Assembly (NCBI GenBank): GCA_023410445.1
Contig: JAEYPT010000004.1
Location: 1 to 63,541, forward strand
DNA from: Bacillota bacterium
GTDB lineage: Bacteria > Bacillota > Clostridia > Oscillospirales > Acutalibacteraceae
Length of the DNA stretch: 63,541 nt
Direction: 5' to 3'
The notes beneath the pieces are model-generated. The model saw nothing but the letters and a program-made list of their open reading frames with translations, made no database searches and was not told the DNA's origin. Position numbers and translations under genes: made by a program. How positions within the stretch are numbered: the first letter of the stretch is position 1; each line of letters starts with the position of its first letter. This document shows positions 7,852-17,029 of this stretch, one piece after another.

Positions 7852-8376
7852 ATGATTTCGGCAATTACGTCAGATAGCGACAATGAATATCTGTCGACGC
7901 TGGCGGCATCGTCGGGGAGCAGCAAGACAACAGGTTCCCAGACGGAGAAAACTGCTTCGGGTACGCAGACTTCGAAAACCGATTCGGTGGAAATCAGTGA
8001 ACAGGCTCGGGCGGCTATGGAACAGACAACATCCGTTGCTACCACACAGAGTACGATGAAGGATTCTTCTGCCGCCGAACAGGCTGAAAAAAAAGTGGCA
8101 GCGTCTGCCTCTTCCACCGATTCAAAGACTGCCGCGGCAAGTTCCAGCTCTTCGTCATACACCGATCTTTCATCCTTGACCCAAGCCCAAATGGACAAAC
8201 TTGTTGCTCAGGGGACGATTACACGGCAACAGGAGAGTACGGAACTTGCAAAGAGAGCGTCGAAACAGGCTCAGCAATCTTCCGGATCTTCCGAGTCGCA
8301 GGGAATTAAAGCCTATCAGGCACAGCAGTCAACGGCACAGTTTACAGAAAATTCAACACTTGACATTGTGGCCTGA
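7852..8376 (+). CDS. Ser/Thr/Ala/Gln-rich protein of unknown function
   Basis: A 174-residue low-complexity protein with no hydrophobic segment or signal peptide, so probably cytoplasmic or exported by a non-Sec route. About half the residues are Ser, Thr, Ala or Gln. Two ordered islands stand out: KTDSVEISEQARAAME near residues 44-59, like the VEIS-x-EAR motif seen in FlgM and other flagellar-associated proteins, and LTQAQMDKLVAQGTITRQQE near 109-128, a short helical segment. The C-terminal half of FlgM that binds sigma-28 is not recognisable. An excellent AGGAGGTGAT ribosome site and its own promoter and terminators make it a real gene. I do not recognise its function. Confidence 0.75.
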   Translation: MISAITSDSDNEYLSTLAASSGSSKTTGSQTEKTASGTQTSKTDSVEISEQARAAMEQTTSVATTQSTMKDSSAAEQAEKKVAASASSTDSKTAAASSSSSSYTDLSSLTQAQMDKLVAQGTITRQQESTELAKRASKQAQQSSGSSESQGIKAYQAQQSTAQFTENSTLDIVA

Positions 8377-8386
8377 AACTCAGAAA

Positions 8387-8421
8387 ACTGCATAACGCAA
8401 TAAAGTTTTGCGTTATGCAGT
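8387..8421 (+). terminator. Hairpin after the Ser/Thr-rich gene
   Basis: A perfect 14-bp stem pairs ACTGCATAACGCAA with TTGCGTTATGCAGT, 10 bases after the stop codon. The T run after it is weak. Confidence 0.6.
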
Positions 8422-8432
8422 CGGTGTCTTAA

Positions 8433-8468
8433 AAGCAGAAGGAAGAGTTCATGCTCTCCTTTCTGCTT
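8433..8468 (+). terminator. Second terminator hairpin
   Basis: A 15-bp stem (AAGCAGAAGGAAGAG with CTCTCCTTTCTGCTT, one mismatch) is followed by ATTTTAT. Confidence 0.6.
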
Positions 8469-8559
8469 ATTTTATCCGTGCCTGTTGGATGTATTCCTGT
8501 TGAATCCCCTCCGGATATGATATAATAATAAAAAATAAGGGAAACAGGAGGAACAGCCG

Positions 8560-9312
8560 GTGAAATACCTGTCTTGGAATGTCAATGGCCTGAGAGCCTG
8601 CCTCGGCAAGGGTTTTTTGGACTTTTTTGAGTCTGCAAACGCCGACGCGTTCTGTCTGCAGGAAACAAAGATGCAGCCGGAACAGGCGGAACTGGCGCTG
8701 CCGGGCTACGAGCAATACTGGAATTCCGCGGAAAAGAAAGGGTACTCCGGAACCGCCGTTTTTACCCGTGTTCATCCGATTTCCGTACGCTATGGGATCG
8801 GTATTCCGGAACACGACGGGGAGGGGCGATGCATTGCGCTGGAGTTTGACGATCACCACCTCGTTACCGTCTATACCCCGAATTCCCAGCGGGGGCTGAC
8901 ACGCCTTGATTACCGGATGAGTTGGGAGGACGCGTTCCGCGCGTATCTCGCGGAGCTGGACCGGGACAAGCCGGTGGTTGTCTGTGGGGACATGAACGTC
9001 GCGAGAACGAAGTTCGACCTGAAAAATGCGAAGAGCAACGAGGGGAACGCGGGCTACACGCCGGAGGAGCGCGCCAAAATGGAGGAGCTGCTTGGCTCCG
9101 GCTTCGCAGATACCTTCCGCTTTCTGCACCCGGACGCGCGGGACGCTTATACGTGGTGGTCCTATATGTTCCACGCGCGGGAGCACAACGCAGGCTGGCG
9201 CATCGACTATTTTCTCGTTTCGGACCGCCTGACGGAGCGGCTGCGGGAAAGCAACATTCACCCCGAAGTAATGGGCAGTGACCACTGCCCGGTGGAACTG
9301 ATTTTTGACTGA
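8560..9312 (+). CDS. xth: Exodeoxyribonuclease III (AP endonuclease)
   Basis: A 250-residue member of the exonuclease/endonuclease/phosphatase superfamily acting in base-excision repair. Conserved residues are visible in order: N7 in SWNVNGLR, E35 in LQETK, the GDMNVA and NEGNAGYTPEER blocks, WRIDYFL, and the terminal GSDHCPV containing the catalytic Asp-His pair. The start is GTG at 8560 with AGGAGG eight bases upstream. It lies 14 bases before the beta-CASP nuclease gene, forming a two-gene operon. Confidence 0.95.
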   Translation: MKYLSWNVNGLRACLGKGFLDFFESANADAFCLQETKMQPEQAELALPGYEQYWNSAEKKGYSGTAVFTRVHPISVRYGIGIPEHDGEGRCIALEFDDHHLVTVYTPNSQRGLTRLDYRMSWEDAFRAYLAELDRDKPVVVCGDMNVARTKFDLKNAKSNEGNAGYTPEERAKMEELLGSGFADTFRFLHPDARDAYTWWSYMFHAREHNAGWRIDYFLVSDRLTERLRESNIHPEVMGSDHCPVELIFD

Positions 9313-9326
9313 CGGAGGGAAAACGG

Positions 9327-10922
9327 ATGCAGCTGATTTTTTACGGAGCGGACAAAGAAGTTACCGGAAGCTGCCACTGCCTGATTGCCAACGGGAAACG
9401 CATCCTGATCGACTGCGGGCTTCAGCAGGGAGCAGACGAGGATGATAACCACAAGCTCCCTTTTTACGCCACGCAGGTTGATTATGTGGTGGTGACGCAT
9501 GCGCATATCGACCACAGCGGCCGGCTTCCGCTGCTGATCAAATACGGGTACCGCGGAAAAATTTATGCAACGGGTGCGACCTGCAATCTGCTTTCCATCA
9601 TGCTGCGCGACAGTGCGCACATTCAGGAAATGGATGCGGTCAACGAAAACCGGAAGGGAAGGCGCGCCGGTCGGGAGCCGGAGGAGCCGATTTATACGAT
9701 GGAGCACGCTCAGGAGACGATCAGTCGGCTGGTACCGTGCGTCTATGAGGAAACGGTGGAGCTCTGCGAAGGAGTGCGCTTCCGCATGGTGGATGCCGGG
9801 CATCTGCTTGGTTCCGCTTCGGTGGAATTCTGGGTTACCGAAAAAGGAGAAACGCGGAAAATTGTTTTCTCCGGCGATATCGGGAACCTGAACCAGCCCA
9901 TCATCCGCGATCCGCAGTATATCACGGAGGCCGACTATGTCGTGATGGAGTCCACCTATGGGGACCGGGAGCACGACCCGGTCGCGAACTATATCCCGCA
10001 GCTTGCGTCGGTGTTCGACGAAACGTTCGCGGCGGGCGGGAATGTGGTGATTCCGAGTTTTGCGGTGGGGCGTACGCAGGAGCTTCTGTATTTCATCCGG
10101 GAAATGAAGGAGCACGGACTGGTGAAAAGCATTCCGGATTTCCCCGTATACGTCGACAGCCCGCTTGCGGCGGAGGCGACAAAAATTTACAGCGGAGACC
10201 TCAGCGGCTATGCGGACGAGGATACCGTCCGCGTGATCAACAGCGGCTTTCAGCCCCTGCATTTTTCCAACCTGAATCTCTGCGAGAGTGCCGAAGAATC
10301 CAAGGCCCTCAATGAGGATCCAACTCCGAAGGTGATTATTTCCTCCAGTGGAATGTGCGAGGCCGGAAGAATCCGGCACCACCTCAAGCACAACCTCTGG
10401 CGCAAGGAGTGTTCGGTGGTATTCGTCGGTTATCAGGCCAACGGCACATTGGGCCGCGCACTGGTCGAGGGGGCGAAAACCGTGAAGCTGTTTGGAGAGG
10501 AAATCGCGGTTAACGCGAAAATCCACAATTTCCGGGCGCTTTCGGGCCACGCTGACCGTTCCGGCTTGCTGCGGTGGATCAATTCCTTTGCGGTGAAGCC
10601 GAAGCGCGTGTTCGTGGTGCACGGGGAACAGGAAATCTGCCTTGGATTCACGGAGAGCCTGAATCGGCTTGTGTTTAACGCTTATGCGCCGAATTTTGAA
10701 GCGGTTGCGGACCTGATCGGCAACCGGGTTCTGGAGGAAGGGCTTGAGCCTGCCAGACACCGTTCACAGAAAGCGGAGAAGTTCTCACCCGCCTATGCGC
10801 GTCTGCGGGAGTCCGGCCAGCGCCTGCTGAGGCTGATTGCGGGCAGCCAAGGCGGAGCGAATAAAGACCTCGCAAAGTTTGCGGATCAGATCAATTCCCT
10901 GTGTGAAAAGTGGGAACGCTGA
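9327..10922 (+). CDS. Metallo-beta-lactamase/beta-CASP nuclease (RNA-processing type)
   Basis: A 531-residue MBL-fold protein. The zinc-binding motif THAHIDHSG lies at residues 57-65, with the GHLLGSASVEF, FSGDIGN and SSSGMCEAGRIRHHL blocks following. The last marks the beta-CASP domain, then the RMMBL end GHADRSGLLRWI. It should act as a metal-dependent exo/endoribonuclease in the cytoplasm, as in the YsnJ/CPSF-100-like group; the RNA substrate is unknown. It follows exodeoxyribonuclease III closely and ends at a strong hairpin. It is a little longer than compact members because of a C-terminal helix-rich tail after residue 470. Confidence 0.9.
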   Translation: MQLIFYGADKEVTGSCHCLIANGKRILIDCGLQQGADEDDNHKLPFYATQVDYVVVTHAHIDHSGRLPLLIKYGYRGKIYATGATCNLLSIMLRDSAHIQEMDAVNENRKGRRAGREPEEPIYTMEHAQETISRLVPCVYEETVELCEGVRFRMVDAGHLLGSASVEFWVTEKGETRKIVFSGDIGNLNQPIIRDPQYITEADYVVMESTYGDREHDPVANYIPQLASVFDETFAAGGNVVIPSFAVGRTQELLYFIREMKEHGLVKSIPDFPVYVDSPLAAEATKIYSGDLSGYADEDTVRVINSGFQPLHFSNLNLCESAEESKALNEDPTPKVIISSSGMCEAGRIRHHLKHNLWRKECSVVFVGYQANGTLGRALVEGAKTVKLFGEEIAVNAKIHNFRALSGHADRSGLLRWINSFAVKPKRVFVVHGEQEICLGFTESLNRLVFNAYAPNFEAVADLIGNRVLEEGLEPARHRSQKAEKFSPAYARLRESGQRLLRLIAGSQGGANKDLAKFADQINSLCEKWER

Positions 10923-10925
10923 AAA

Positions 10926-10963
10926 AAAGCGGGTGCTGCAAGTCATTTTGCAGCACCCGCTTT
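10926..10963. terminator. Terminator between convergent genes
   Basis: A perfect 16-bp stem (AAAGCGGGTGCTGCAA with TTGCAGCACCCGCTTT) lies between the MBL nuclease and the diguanylate cyclase. It suits both directions. Confidence 0.85.
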
Positions 10964-10993
10964 GTGCAAAGCAAGCATTTTGTAAGCTTTGGT

Positions 10994-12286
10994 TTAACCG
11001 GCGTCCGCTGAAGGACCGTCTTCCCCATAGATGCGGAACTGATCCTTGCCGTGCCTTTTGGAATAATAAAGGGCGGTGTCGGCTTTTTGGAAAAGTTCCT
11101 GGTAGGAGGCGCCGTCTCCCGGATAGACGGAAACGCCGATACTGCCGCTGAGCCGGTAGTCTTTGTCATCCAGGCGGATTTCCTTCAGTGCGCAGCGTAC
11201 AGACTCCAGTTTTTCCAGCAGGACCCGGGTGGAGTCCACATCTTTCAGAAGAATCAGGAACTCATCGCCCCCGATCCGCCCCGCGATGTCGGAAGCGCGA
11301 AACAGGGCATGCAGGTCCTGTGCGACGGCGGAGATGGCGGCGTCGCCCTGAATGTGGCCAAGCGTGTCGTTGATATGCTTGAAATTATCGATATCCAGCA
11401 TAATGATGGCGTGGGTTCCGCCGTGGCCTTCGCCCATCAGGTAGGATTCAATCAGAGACTGTGTGTATTTTTTATTATATAGACCGGTCAAACCGTCCTT
11501 TTGGGACATATTCAGGATTTCGAGATCCTGCTTTTTTCGCTCGTCGATGTTCTTTATGTAGCCAATGATCTTTCGCGGTTCGTTTTGAGCGGAATTCAGA
11601 AGAATCACCGTGGAGTTTTCCCATACGGTTTTGCCTTCCGGCGTGATCCTGCGGTATTCCAGATTGATTTCAGCTGCCCCTTTATTCTTAAGGGTTTCCA
11701 GCAGGCTTTCCCGGGAAAAAATCCGCAAAAATTCGTTCCGGTCATCCTCCCATACGGCTTTTTGGGCAACCTCTTTGATCATCTCGTCGAAAATTTCGGT
11801 TTTCAGAAACGGGAACGTCCTACGGCAGGTTTCTTCTCCGCTGAGAAAGCGGTTGTGCGTCAGGTCAACCTCATAGACGCATTCGCAGGTCAGTTCCAGC
11901 GCGGAGCGGTAAATTCGTTCGTTTTCCAGCAGCTGATTCTGGTAACGCCGGTTTTCCGCCAGTTCCTTCGCCTGATTTTCCATCCGCTCCATAAACTGAT
12001 TGAAGGAGACGGAAAGCTCATGGAAATCCCCATTGTCGTCACCGCAGGAAAATCTCGCTTCATAGTCACCCTTCAGCGCGCGACGAATCGCTTGCAGCAG
12101 ATCCTGAGCCGGAGTATTTACATACCGGCGCCAGACAAAAAGATGAAGCAGAAACAGGAACATCAGACAGAGGATCATTTGAGGCAAAAGGTGGGAGTAA
12201 TCCTGAAACCAGCCTGTAAAAAGCCCCAGCAAAAGGAACGGAGGAAAAAAACAGGCCACAACATAAAAAATCGTTTTCCCTTTCAA
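10994..12286 (-). CDS. Membrane-bound diguanylate cyclase (HAMP-PAS-GGDEF)
   Basis: About 430 residues: two N-terminal transmembrane helices, a HAMP-like segment (ALKGDYEARF to MENQAKEL), a PAS-type sensor domain and a C-terminal GGDEF domain. The GGDEF motif is intact in AGRIGGDEFLI and is preceded by DGLTGLYNKKY and DIDNFKHINDTLGH, so active c-di-GMP synthesis is expected. The start is uncertain. A TTG at 12286 has GGAGGGG eight bases upstream. An ATG at 12340 has little ribosome site. The ATG at 12388 lies inside the -35 box of a consensus promoter and is unlikely. The TTG start leaves the first transmembrane helix intact. Confidence 0.88.
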   Translation of the reverse strand: MKGKTIFYVVACFFPPFLLLGLFTGWFQDYSHLLPQMILCLMFLFLLHLFVWRRYVNTPAQDLLQAIRRALKGDYEARFSCGDDNGDFHELSVSFNQFMERMENQAKELAENRRYQNQLLENERIYRSALELTCECVYEVDLTHNRFLSGEETCRRTFPFLKTEIFDEMIKEVAQKAVWEDDRNEFLRIFSRESLLETLKNKGAAEINLEYRRITPEGKTVWENSTVILLNSAQNEPRKIIGYIKNIDERKKQDLEILNMSQKDGLTGLYNKKYTQSLIESYLMGEGHGGTHAIIMLDIDNFKHINDTLGHIQGDAAISAVAQDLHALFRASDIAGRIGGDEFLILLKDVDSTRVLLEKLESVRCALKEIRLDDKDYRLSGSIGVSVYPGDGASYQELFQKADTALYYSKRHGKDQFRIYGEDGPSADAG

Positions 12287-12359
12287 TGCAACGCCCCTCC
12301 ATCCGAAGCCAACCGGTTTGGCTCCATGATTTTGAGCCATCGGAATTGCCCTGAATAGA

Positions 12360-12388
12360 ATTATAATGGAAAAACAGATTTTTCGCAA
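12360..12388 (-). promoter_or_regulatory. Promoter of the diguanylate cyclase gene
   Basis: TTGCGA and TATAAT on the minus strand are 17 bp apart. Transcription would begin near 12353. Confidence 0.65.
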
Positions 12389-12463
12389 GCACTTTTAGTC
12401 GTATTTTATATAAATATTTTGTAAATTAGCAATTTATTGTACAATACGTGAGAATTTTGCAAT

Positions 12464-13741
12464 CTAATTTTTATTCTCTGAAAGCTTTTCGCGGGCAACC
12501 GCAAGCATCAGTTTAATGCGGTTTTCCTGATTGACACGGGTGGCGCTTGGGTCGTAATCGATCGGAACGATGTTTGATTTTTCATCGATTGCCTTGATCC
12601 GGTGGATCATGCCCTTGCCGCAGATGTGGTTCGGCAGGCAGCCAAACGGCTGGGCGCAGACGATGTTTTCATATCCCTGTTCCGACAGCTCCAGCATTTC
12701 GGCTGTCAGAAGCCAGCCCTCGCCCATTTTGTCACCGTAGCCGATGACGCCCTTCACCAGACCTTTGGTGTGGGCATAGGGCTCCGGGGCAACGTAGCCG
12801 GGCACGCTTTTAATGGTATCGATTAAAGTGTTCTGCATCTTCAGCAGATAATCCATGAGACGTTTCACAATGACAAATTTCACGGGGTTTCCGCCGTAGA
12901 GCTTAATATCCTCCAGACGGTTATCCACCTTGAAGAGGGCAAAATTCAGCAGACCGGGAAGATTGACCTCACAGTCCTGACTCCGGAGAAAATCCTCCAG
13001 ATTGTTGTTGCCGAGCGCTGCGTATTTAATGTAGATTTCGCCCACGATCCCGACCTTGACCTTCGGTACGCGCAGGAGGGGTACAGAGGCGAGGTCGGCG
13101 GCGATCTTTTTCAGGTTGACGGTCTGTTCGCGCAGGGAAAGGCCCTTGCCGTGGTTAAACTGATCCGTGAGAGCTGTGATCCACTTTTCAACCTTTTCAT
13201 TGCTCTCGCCTTTGTTGATCTCATAGGCTTCGTTCTGGTTGCGGAGCAGCATCAGCGCGTCGCCGTACACCAGGGCCGCGACGAATTTGCGAATCATGGA
13301 AAGCGTGATGGTGAACCCCGGGTCCTTTTCCAGAAACGAAAGATTCATGGAGATGACCGGAATCTGCTCCAATCCGGCCTTTTTCAGCGCTTTTCGCAGC
13401 AGATGGATGTAATTAGAGGCGCGGCAGCCGCCGCCGGTCTGCGTGATGACCAGAGCGGTTTTATTAAGGTCGTATTTGCCGGAGTGCAGCGCGTCCATAA
13501 ACTGGCCGATAACCAGCAGGGCGGGGTAGCAGGTATCGTTATGAACGTACTTCAGCCCCTCCTGCACGATGTTCGGCCCGGTGGTTGTCAGCAGCTCGAA
13601 TTTGTAGCCGCAATTGTTCATCACGTTCACGATCAGCCGGAAGTGAATCGGAAGCATCATCGGGCACAGGATCGTGTATTCCTTCCGCATCTCCTTGGTA
13701 AAAAGGAGACGGCCTTTTTTACTGTACTTCAGTTCCGCCAT
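12464..13741 (-). CDS. 2-hydroxyacyl-CoA dehydratase-like (HgdB/COG3580-type) protein
   Basis: 425 residues related to the dehydratase-like half of the large HgdC-HgdB fusion proteins of clostridia. Cysteines that could bind an iron-sulfur cluster are visible in HNDTCYPALLV and TGGGCRASNYI, and further ones in AQPFGCLPNHICGKGM. The gene starts 23 bases inside the end of the activator-like gene (ATG at 13741, GGAGG five bases upstream), so the pair is coupled. It probably works with that ATP-dependent activator as a radical electron-transfer enzyme; the substrate is not known. True (R)-2-hydroxyglutaryl-CoA dehydratase needs two such subunits, and only one is present. Confidence 0.82.
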   Translation of the reverse strand: MAELKYSKKGRLLFTKEMRKEYTILCPMMLPIHFRLIVNVMNNCGYKFELLTTTGPNIVQEGLKYVHNDTCYPALLVIGQFMDALHSGKYDLNKTALVITQTGGGCRASNYIHLLRKALKKAGLEQIPVISMNLSFLEKDPGFTITLSMIRKFVAALVYGDALMLLRNQNEAYEINKGESNEKVEKWITALTDQFNHGKGLSLREQTVNLKKIAADLASVPLLRVPKVKVGIVGEIYIKYAALGNNNLEDFLRSQDCEVNLPGLLNFALFKVDNRLEDIKLYGGNPVKFVIVKRLMDYLLKMQNTLIDTIKSVPGYVAPEPYAHTKGLVKGVIGYGDKMGEGWLLTAEMLELSEQGYENIVCAQPFGCLPNHICGKGMIHRIKAIDEKSNIVPIDYDPSATRVNQENRIKLMLAVAREKLSENKN

Positions 13742-16652
13742 CATGACCTCCCTGCTCTTCCAGAGCCGCAAACAGGCTTCTCAGCCGGATTTTTACCGCG
13801 CCGAGGTTTGTAATTTCGTCGATTTTCACCTGTGTGTAGATTTTATCGTTCTGTTCCAGAATCCGTCGGACTTCATCGGTGGTGATTGCATCCACGCCGC
13901 AGCCAAAGGAAACGAGCTGCACCAGATTCATATCGGGCCGTGAACCGATATATTCCGCCGCGGCGTACAGCCTGGCGTGGTAGGTCCACTGGTTCAGCAC
14001 ATCGGTGTGAGGCTTTCCTTTTACCCGGCGGCTCACCACATCCTCCGAAACAACCGCCGCGCCGAGACTGGTAATCAGCTTGTTGATGCCATGGTTGATT
14101 TCCGGGTCCAGATGGTAGGGGCGGCCGCTCAGAACGATGATTTGCCGGTGCTCCTTTTCGGCCTGGGCGATGATCTTGTCGCCCTCTGTATATATTTTTT
14201 CAAAATACTCCGCATAAGCGGCGTAAGCCGCGCCCGCCGCCTTTTTCACCTCGCCGAGGGAAAGGTCGGGGTAGTTTTCTAACAGAATCGCATGCATCTT
14301 TTTCGGAAAATCGTGTTTGCGGTGGATGCCTACGTAGTCGTGCATGAAATTGACGGAGGAAAGGCAGTTCATATTGGCGGCGATGACTTCGGGGTAATAG
14401 GCGACGACCGGGCAGTTGTAGTGGTTGTCGCTGATTCCCTCGTCAAAATTATAGGAAAGGCAGGGGTAAAAGATCGTTTTGACTCCCTGATCCACCAGAG
14501 CCTGCACATGCCCGTGCATCAGCTTCGCCGGGAAGCAGACCGTATCAGAGGGGATGGTGCTCTGCCCGTTCAGGTACAGCTCGCGGTTCGAGCAGGGGGA
14601 GAGCACGACTTCAAAGCCGAGCGAAGTGAAGAACGCGTGCCAGAACGGCAGAAGCTCGTACATGTTGAGCCCCATGGGGATGCCGATCTTTCCCCGTTTC
14701 CCCGGTACGGGCTTGTAGGATTGCAGTAGCGCGAGCTTCCACGCGTACATATCGCCCGCTTCGTTATCGGAGGAACGTTTCGTCACCGGCTTTTCACAGC
14801 GGTTTCCGCCGATGTAGCGCCGGTTCCCGCCGAAGATGTTAATGGTCAGGCGGCAGTTGTTGTTGCACAGGCCGCAGTTGGTTACCTTTACCTCATGATG
14901 GAAGTCCCTCAGTTCCTCAGCACCAATGAGGGTACTTTTCCCGGTGTTTCGCTTCCGGGCGTACAGGGCCGCGCCATAGGCGCCCATCAGACCGGAAATA
15001 TCCGGTCGCGTCACATCGACGCCAAGCTCTTTTTCAAATACGCGCAGCACCGCGTCATTTAAAAAGGTTCCGCCCTGCACGACGATGTTCCGTCCGAGTT
15101 CCTCCGCGTTCGCCACGCGGATAACCTTATAAATGGCGTTTTTCACCACGCTGACAGACAGTCCGGCCGAAATATCTGCCGTTGTGGCACCGTCCTTTTG
15201 GGCCTGCTTCACCTGCGAGTTCATAAATACCGTGCAGCGTGAGCCGAGGTCCACCGGGTGCTTCGCAAACAGGCCCAGCTTCGCGAATTCCGCGATGTCA
15301 TAGCCGAGCGTGTTCGCGAAGGTCTGCAGAAAAGAGCCGCATCCGGAGGAGCAGGCCTCATTCAGGAAAATGTTGTCGATCGCGCCGCTGCGGATCTTAA
15401 AGCATTTCATGTCCTGCCCGCCGATATCGATAACGAAATCGACGTTCGGGCGGAAATGCTTCGCTGCCGTAAAATGAGCGACGGTTTCCACAATGCCGTA
15501 ATCAATGCCAAAGGCGTTTTTCAGCAGTTCCTCCCCGTAGCCGGTCACCGCGCAGCAGGCGATGTGAACTTCCGGAAAACGGGTGAACAGGTCCAGAAGA
15601 TATTCCCGGATCAGGGGAACGGGGTTGCCCGAATTGCCGCGGTACATGGAACTGAGAATTTCTCCGTCTTTCCCAAGCAGGACGGCTTTTACCGTCGTGG
15701 AACCGGCGTCGATGCCGAGGAAGGCGTCTCCCCGGTAGGCACCGATGTCTGCGCGCGGAGCCTTGCACTGCTCGTGGCGCAGGCAGAAAGCGTCATATTC
15801 CGCCTGATCGCGGAACAGCGGCTCAATAGAGAGAAAGTTCCCGGAAGATCCGTATTTCCGAATGCTTTCCAATGCGGCGTCCAGGTCCACCTGCTCTGCA
15901 CTGCAGTAGGCGGCCCCAAGCGCTACATAATAAAGCGAGTTTTCCGGGCAGACGCCTGTCACATGCAGCGCCTTGTCGAAGCTGGCGCGCAGCTGGGAAA
16001 GAAACGTCAGCGGTCCGCCGAGGTAAAGCACATTGCCCTTGATCGGACGGCCCTGCGCCAGCCCCGCGATCGTCTGGTTCGCGACGGCGGCGAAAATGCT
16101 TGCCGAAATATCGGTCTTTCGCGCTCCCTGATTCAGCAGCGGCTGAATATCCGACTTGGCGAAAACGCCGCAGCGGGAGGCAATGGTGTAAATTTTTTCG
16201 TACTGAGCCGCCAGAGTGTCCATTTCATCCGTCGAAATGTTCAGCAGGGTAGCCATCTGGTCAATAAAAGCCCCGGTTCCGCCGGCGCAGGAACCGTTCA
16301 TGCGGACTTCCATTCCTCCGGAGAGGAACAGGATTTTCGCGTCCTCGCCGCCCAGCTCAATGATGACGTCCGCTTCCGGGTAAAGTTTGCCCACCGCGAT
16401 TCGGGTTGCATATACCTCCTGAACAAACGGGAGATGGCAGGTTTGGGAAATGCCCATGCCCGCTGAGCCGGAAACCGTCAGCTCCGCACTTTTTCCCTTT
16501 AGAACTTCTTCTTTAATTTTGCTGAGAAGTTCTGCCATCTTTTCGGTTATCTTGGAGTAATGCCGTTCGTAGGAATGATACAGGATTGACCCTGTGTCGT
16601 CCAACACGACGCATTTAATTGTTGTAGAACCGACATCCATGCCAATTTTCAT
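13719..16652 (-). CDS. Double BcrA/BadF/HgdC-type ATPase activator with DUF2229 domain
   Basis: 977 residues. Two ASKHA-fold activator domains occur in tandem, opening with MDVGSTTIKCVVLDD (residue 5) and GIDAGSTTVKAVLLG (about 312). Each carries the Cys motif that holds a [4Fe-4S] cluster between protomers: NGSCAGGTGAF and NEACSSGCGSF. A C-terminal region of about 400 residues (DUF2229-like) has CGLCNNNC and further cysteines. In the family ATP hydrolysis drives single-electron transfer to a dehydratase, which is presumably the product of the overlapping downstream gene. In many clostridia the two parts are one polypeptide of about 1,400 residues; here they are split. The upstream ribosome site is weak (GGCGGTA). 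Confidence 0.88.
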   Translation of the reverse strand: MKIGMDVGSTTIKCVVLDDTGSILYHSYERHYSKITEKMAELLSKIKEEVLKGKSAELTVSGSAGMGISQTCHLPFVQEVYATRIAVGKLYPEADVIIELGGEDAKILFLSGGMEVRMNGSCAGGTGAFIDQMATLLNISTDEMDTLAAQYEKIYTIASRCGVFAKSDIQPLLNQGARKTDISASIFAAVANQTIAGLAQGRPIKGNVLYLGGPLTFLSQLRASFDKALHVTGVCPENSLYYVALGAAYCSAEQVDLDAALESIRKYGSSGNFLSIEPLFRDQAEYDAFCLRHEQCKAPRADIGAYRGDAFLGIDAGSTTVKAVLLGKDGEILSSMYRGNSGNPVPLIREYLLDLFTRFPEVHIACCAVTGYGEELLKNAFGIDYGIVETVAHFTAAKHFRPNVDFVIDIGGQDMKCFKIRSGAIDNIFLNEACSSGCGSFLQTFANTLGYDIAEFAKLGLFAKHPVDLGSRCTVFMNSQVKQAQKDGATTADISAGLSVSVVKNAIYKVIRVANAEELGRNIVVQGGTFLNDAVLRVFEKELGVDVTRPDISGLMGAYGAALYARKRNTGKSTLIGAEELRDFHHEVKVTNCGLCNNNCRLTINIFGGNRRYIGGNRCEKPVTKRSSDNEAGDMYAWKLALLQSYKPVPGKRGKIGIPMGLNMYELLPFWHAFFTSLGFEVVLSPCSNRELYLNGQSTIPSDTVCFPAKLMHGHVQALVDQGVKTIFYPCLSYNFDEGISDNHYNCPVVAYYPEVIAANMNCLSSVNFMHDYVGIHRKHDFPKKMHAILLENYPDLSLGEVKKAAGAAYAAYAEYFEKIYTEGDKIIAQAEKEHRQIIVLSGRPYHLDPEINHGINKLITSLGAAVVSEDVVSRRVKGKPHTDVLNQWTYHARLYAAAEYIGSRPDMNLVQLVSFGCGVDAITTDEVRRILEQNDKIYTQVKIDEITNLGAVKIRLRSLFAALEEQGGHDGGTEVQ

Positions 16653-16711
16653 CGCCGTACCGCCAATCCGATTAAAAAATCCGTTATTCGATAAAAGTTC
16701 GTTAATAATTC

Positions 16712-16741
16712 ATTCTAATTCAAATTTCATGATATTGTCAA
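16712..16741 (-). promoter_or_regulatory. Promoter of the activator-dehydratase pair
   Basis: TTGACA and TAGAAT on the minus strand are 18 bp apart, about 60 bases before the start at 16652. Confidence 0.65.
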
Positions 16742-16967
16742 GAGCGAGCCCTTAAAATTCAATGCCACATATTGTTATTTCACCCGCCTGATGCTAAAAT
16801 AAAGGTACAAGATAGGCAAATTTGCCGCGGCTGCCCGTCGGTGCTCAAACCACAACGGGAACAAAGAAACTTTCCCCCCGTCAAGGCCGGTTTATGCATC
16901 CGGGCCGGGCGGCGTCTTTTAATTCGATACCTGTGTTGAAGTGACCGTGGACAAGCCGGTTCGCCGC

Positions 16968-16996
16968 TTGCCAACCGCATAAAATTATGATATGAT
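16968..16996 (+). promoter_or_regulatory. Promoter of yebC
   Basis: TTGCCA and TATGAT are 17 bp apart, about 33 bases before the ATG. The rest of the 16653-17029 gap shows no gene I can support. Confidence 0.6.
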
Positions 16997-17029
16997 AGAA
17001 TACAGTGCTATAATTTGGGAGGAACCGCT

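Noticed and set aside
9258..10760. 500-codon open frame antisense to the beta-CASP nuclease
   Set aside because: Shadow of a clear gene; no ribosome site and no recognisable domains.
12287..12388. ATG at 12388 as start of the diguanylate cyclase
   Set aside because: It lies in the -35 box of the promoter, upstream of the predicted transcription start.
16780..16980. 66-codon minus-strand frame with a CxxC-x12-CxxC pattern like a zinc ribbon
   Set aside because: It has no ribosome site and overlaps the yebC promoter. The pattern is probably chance.
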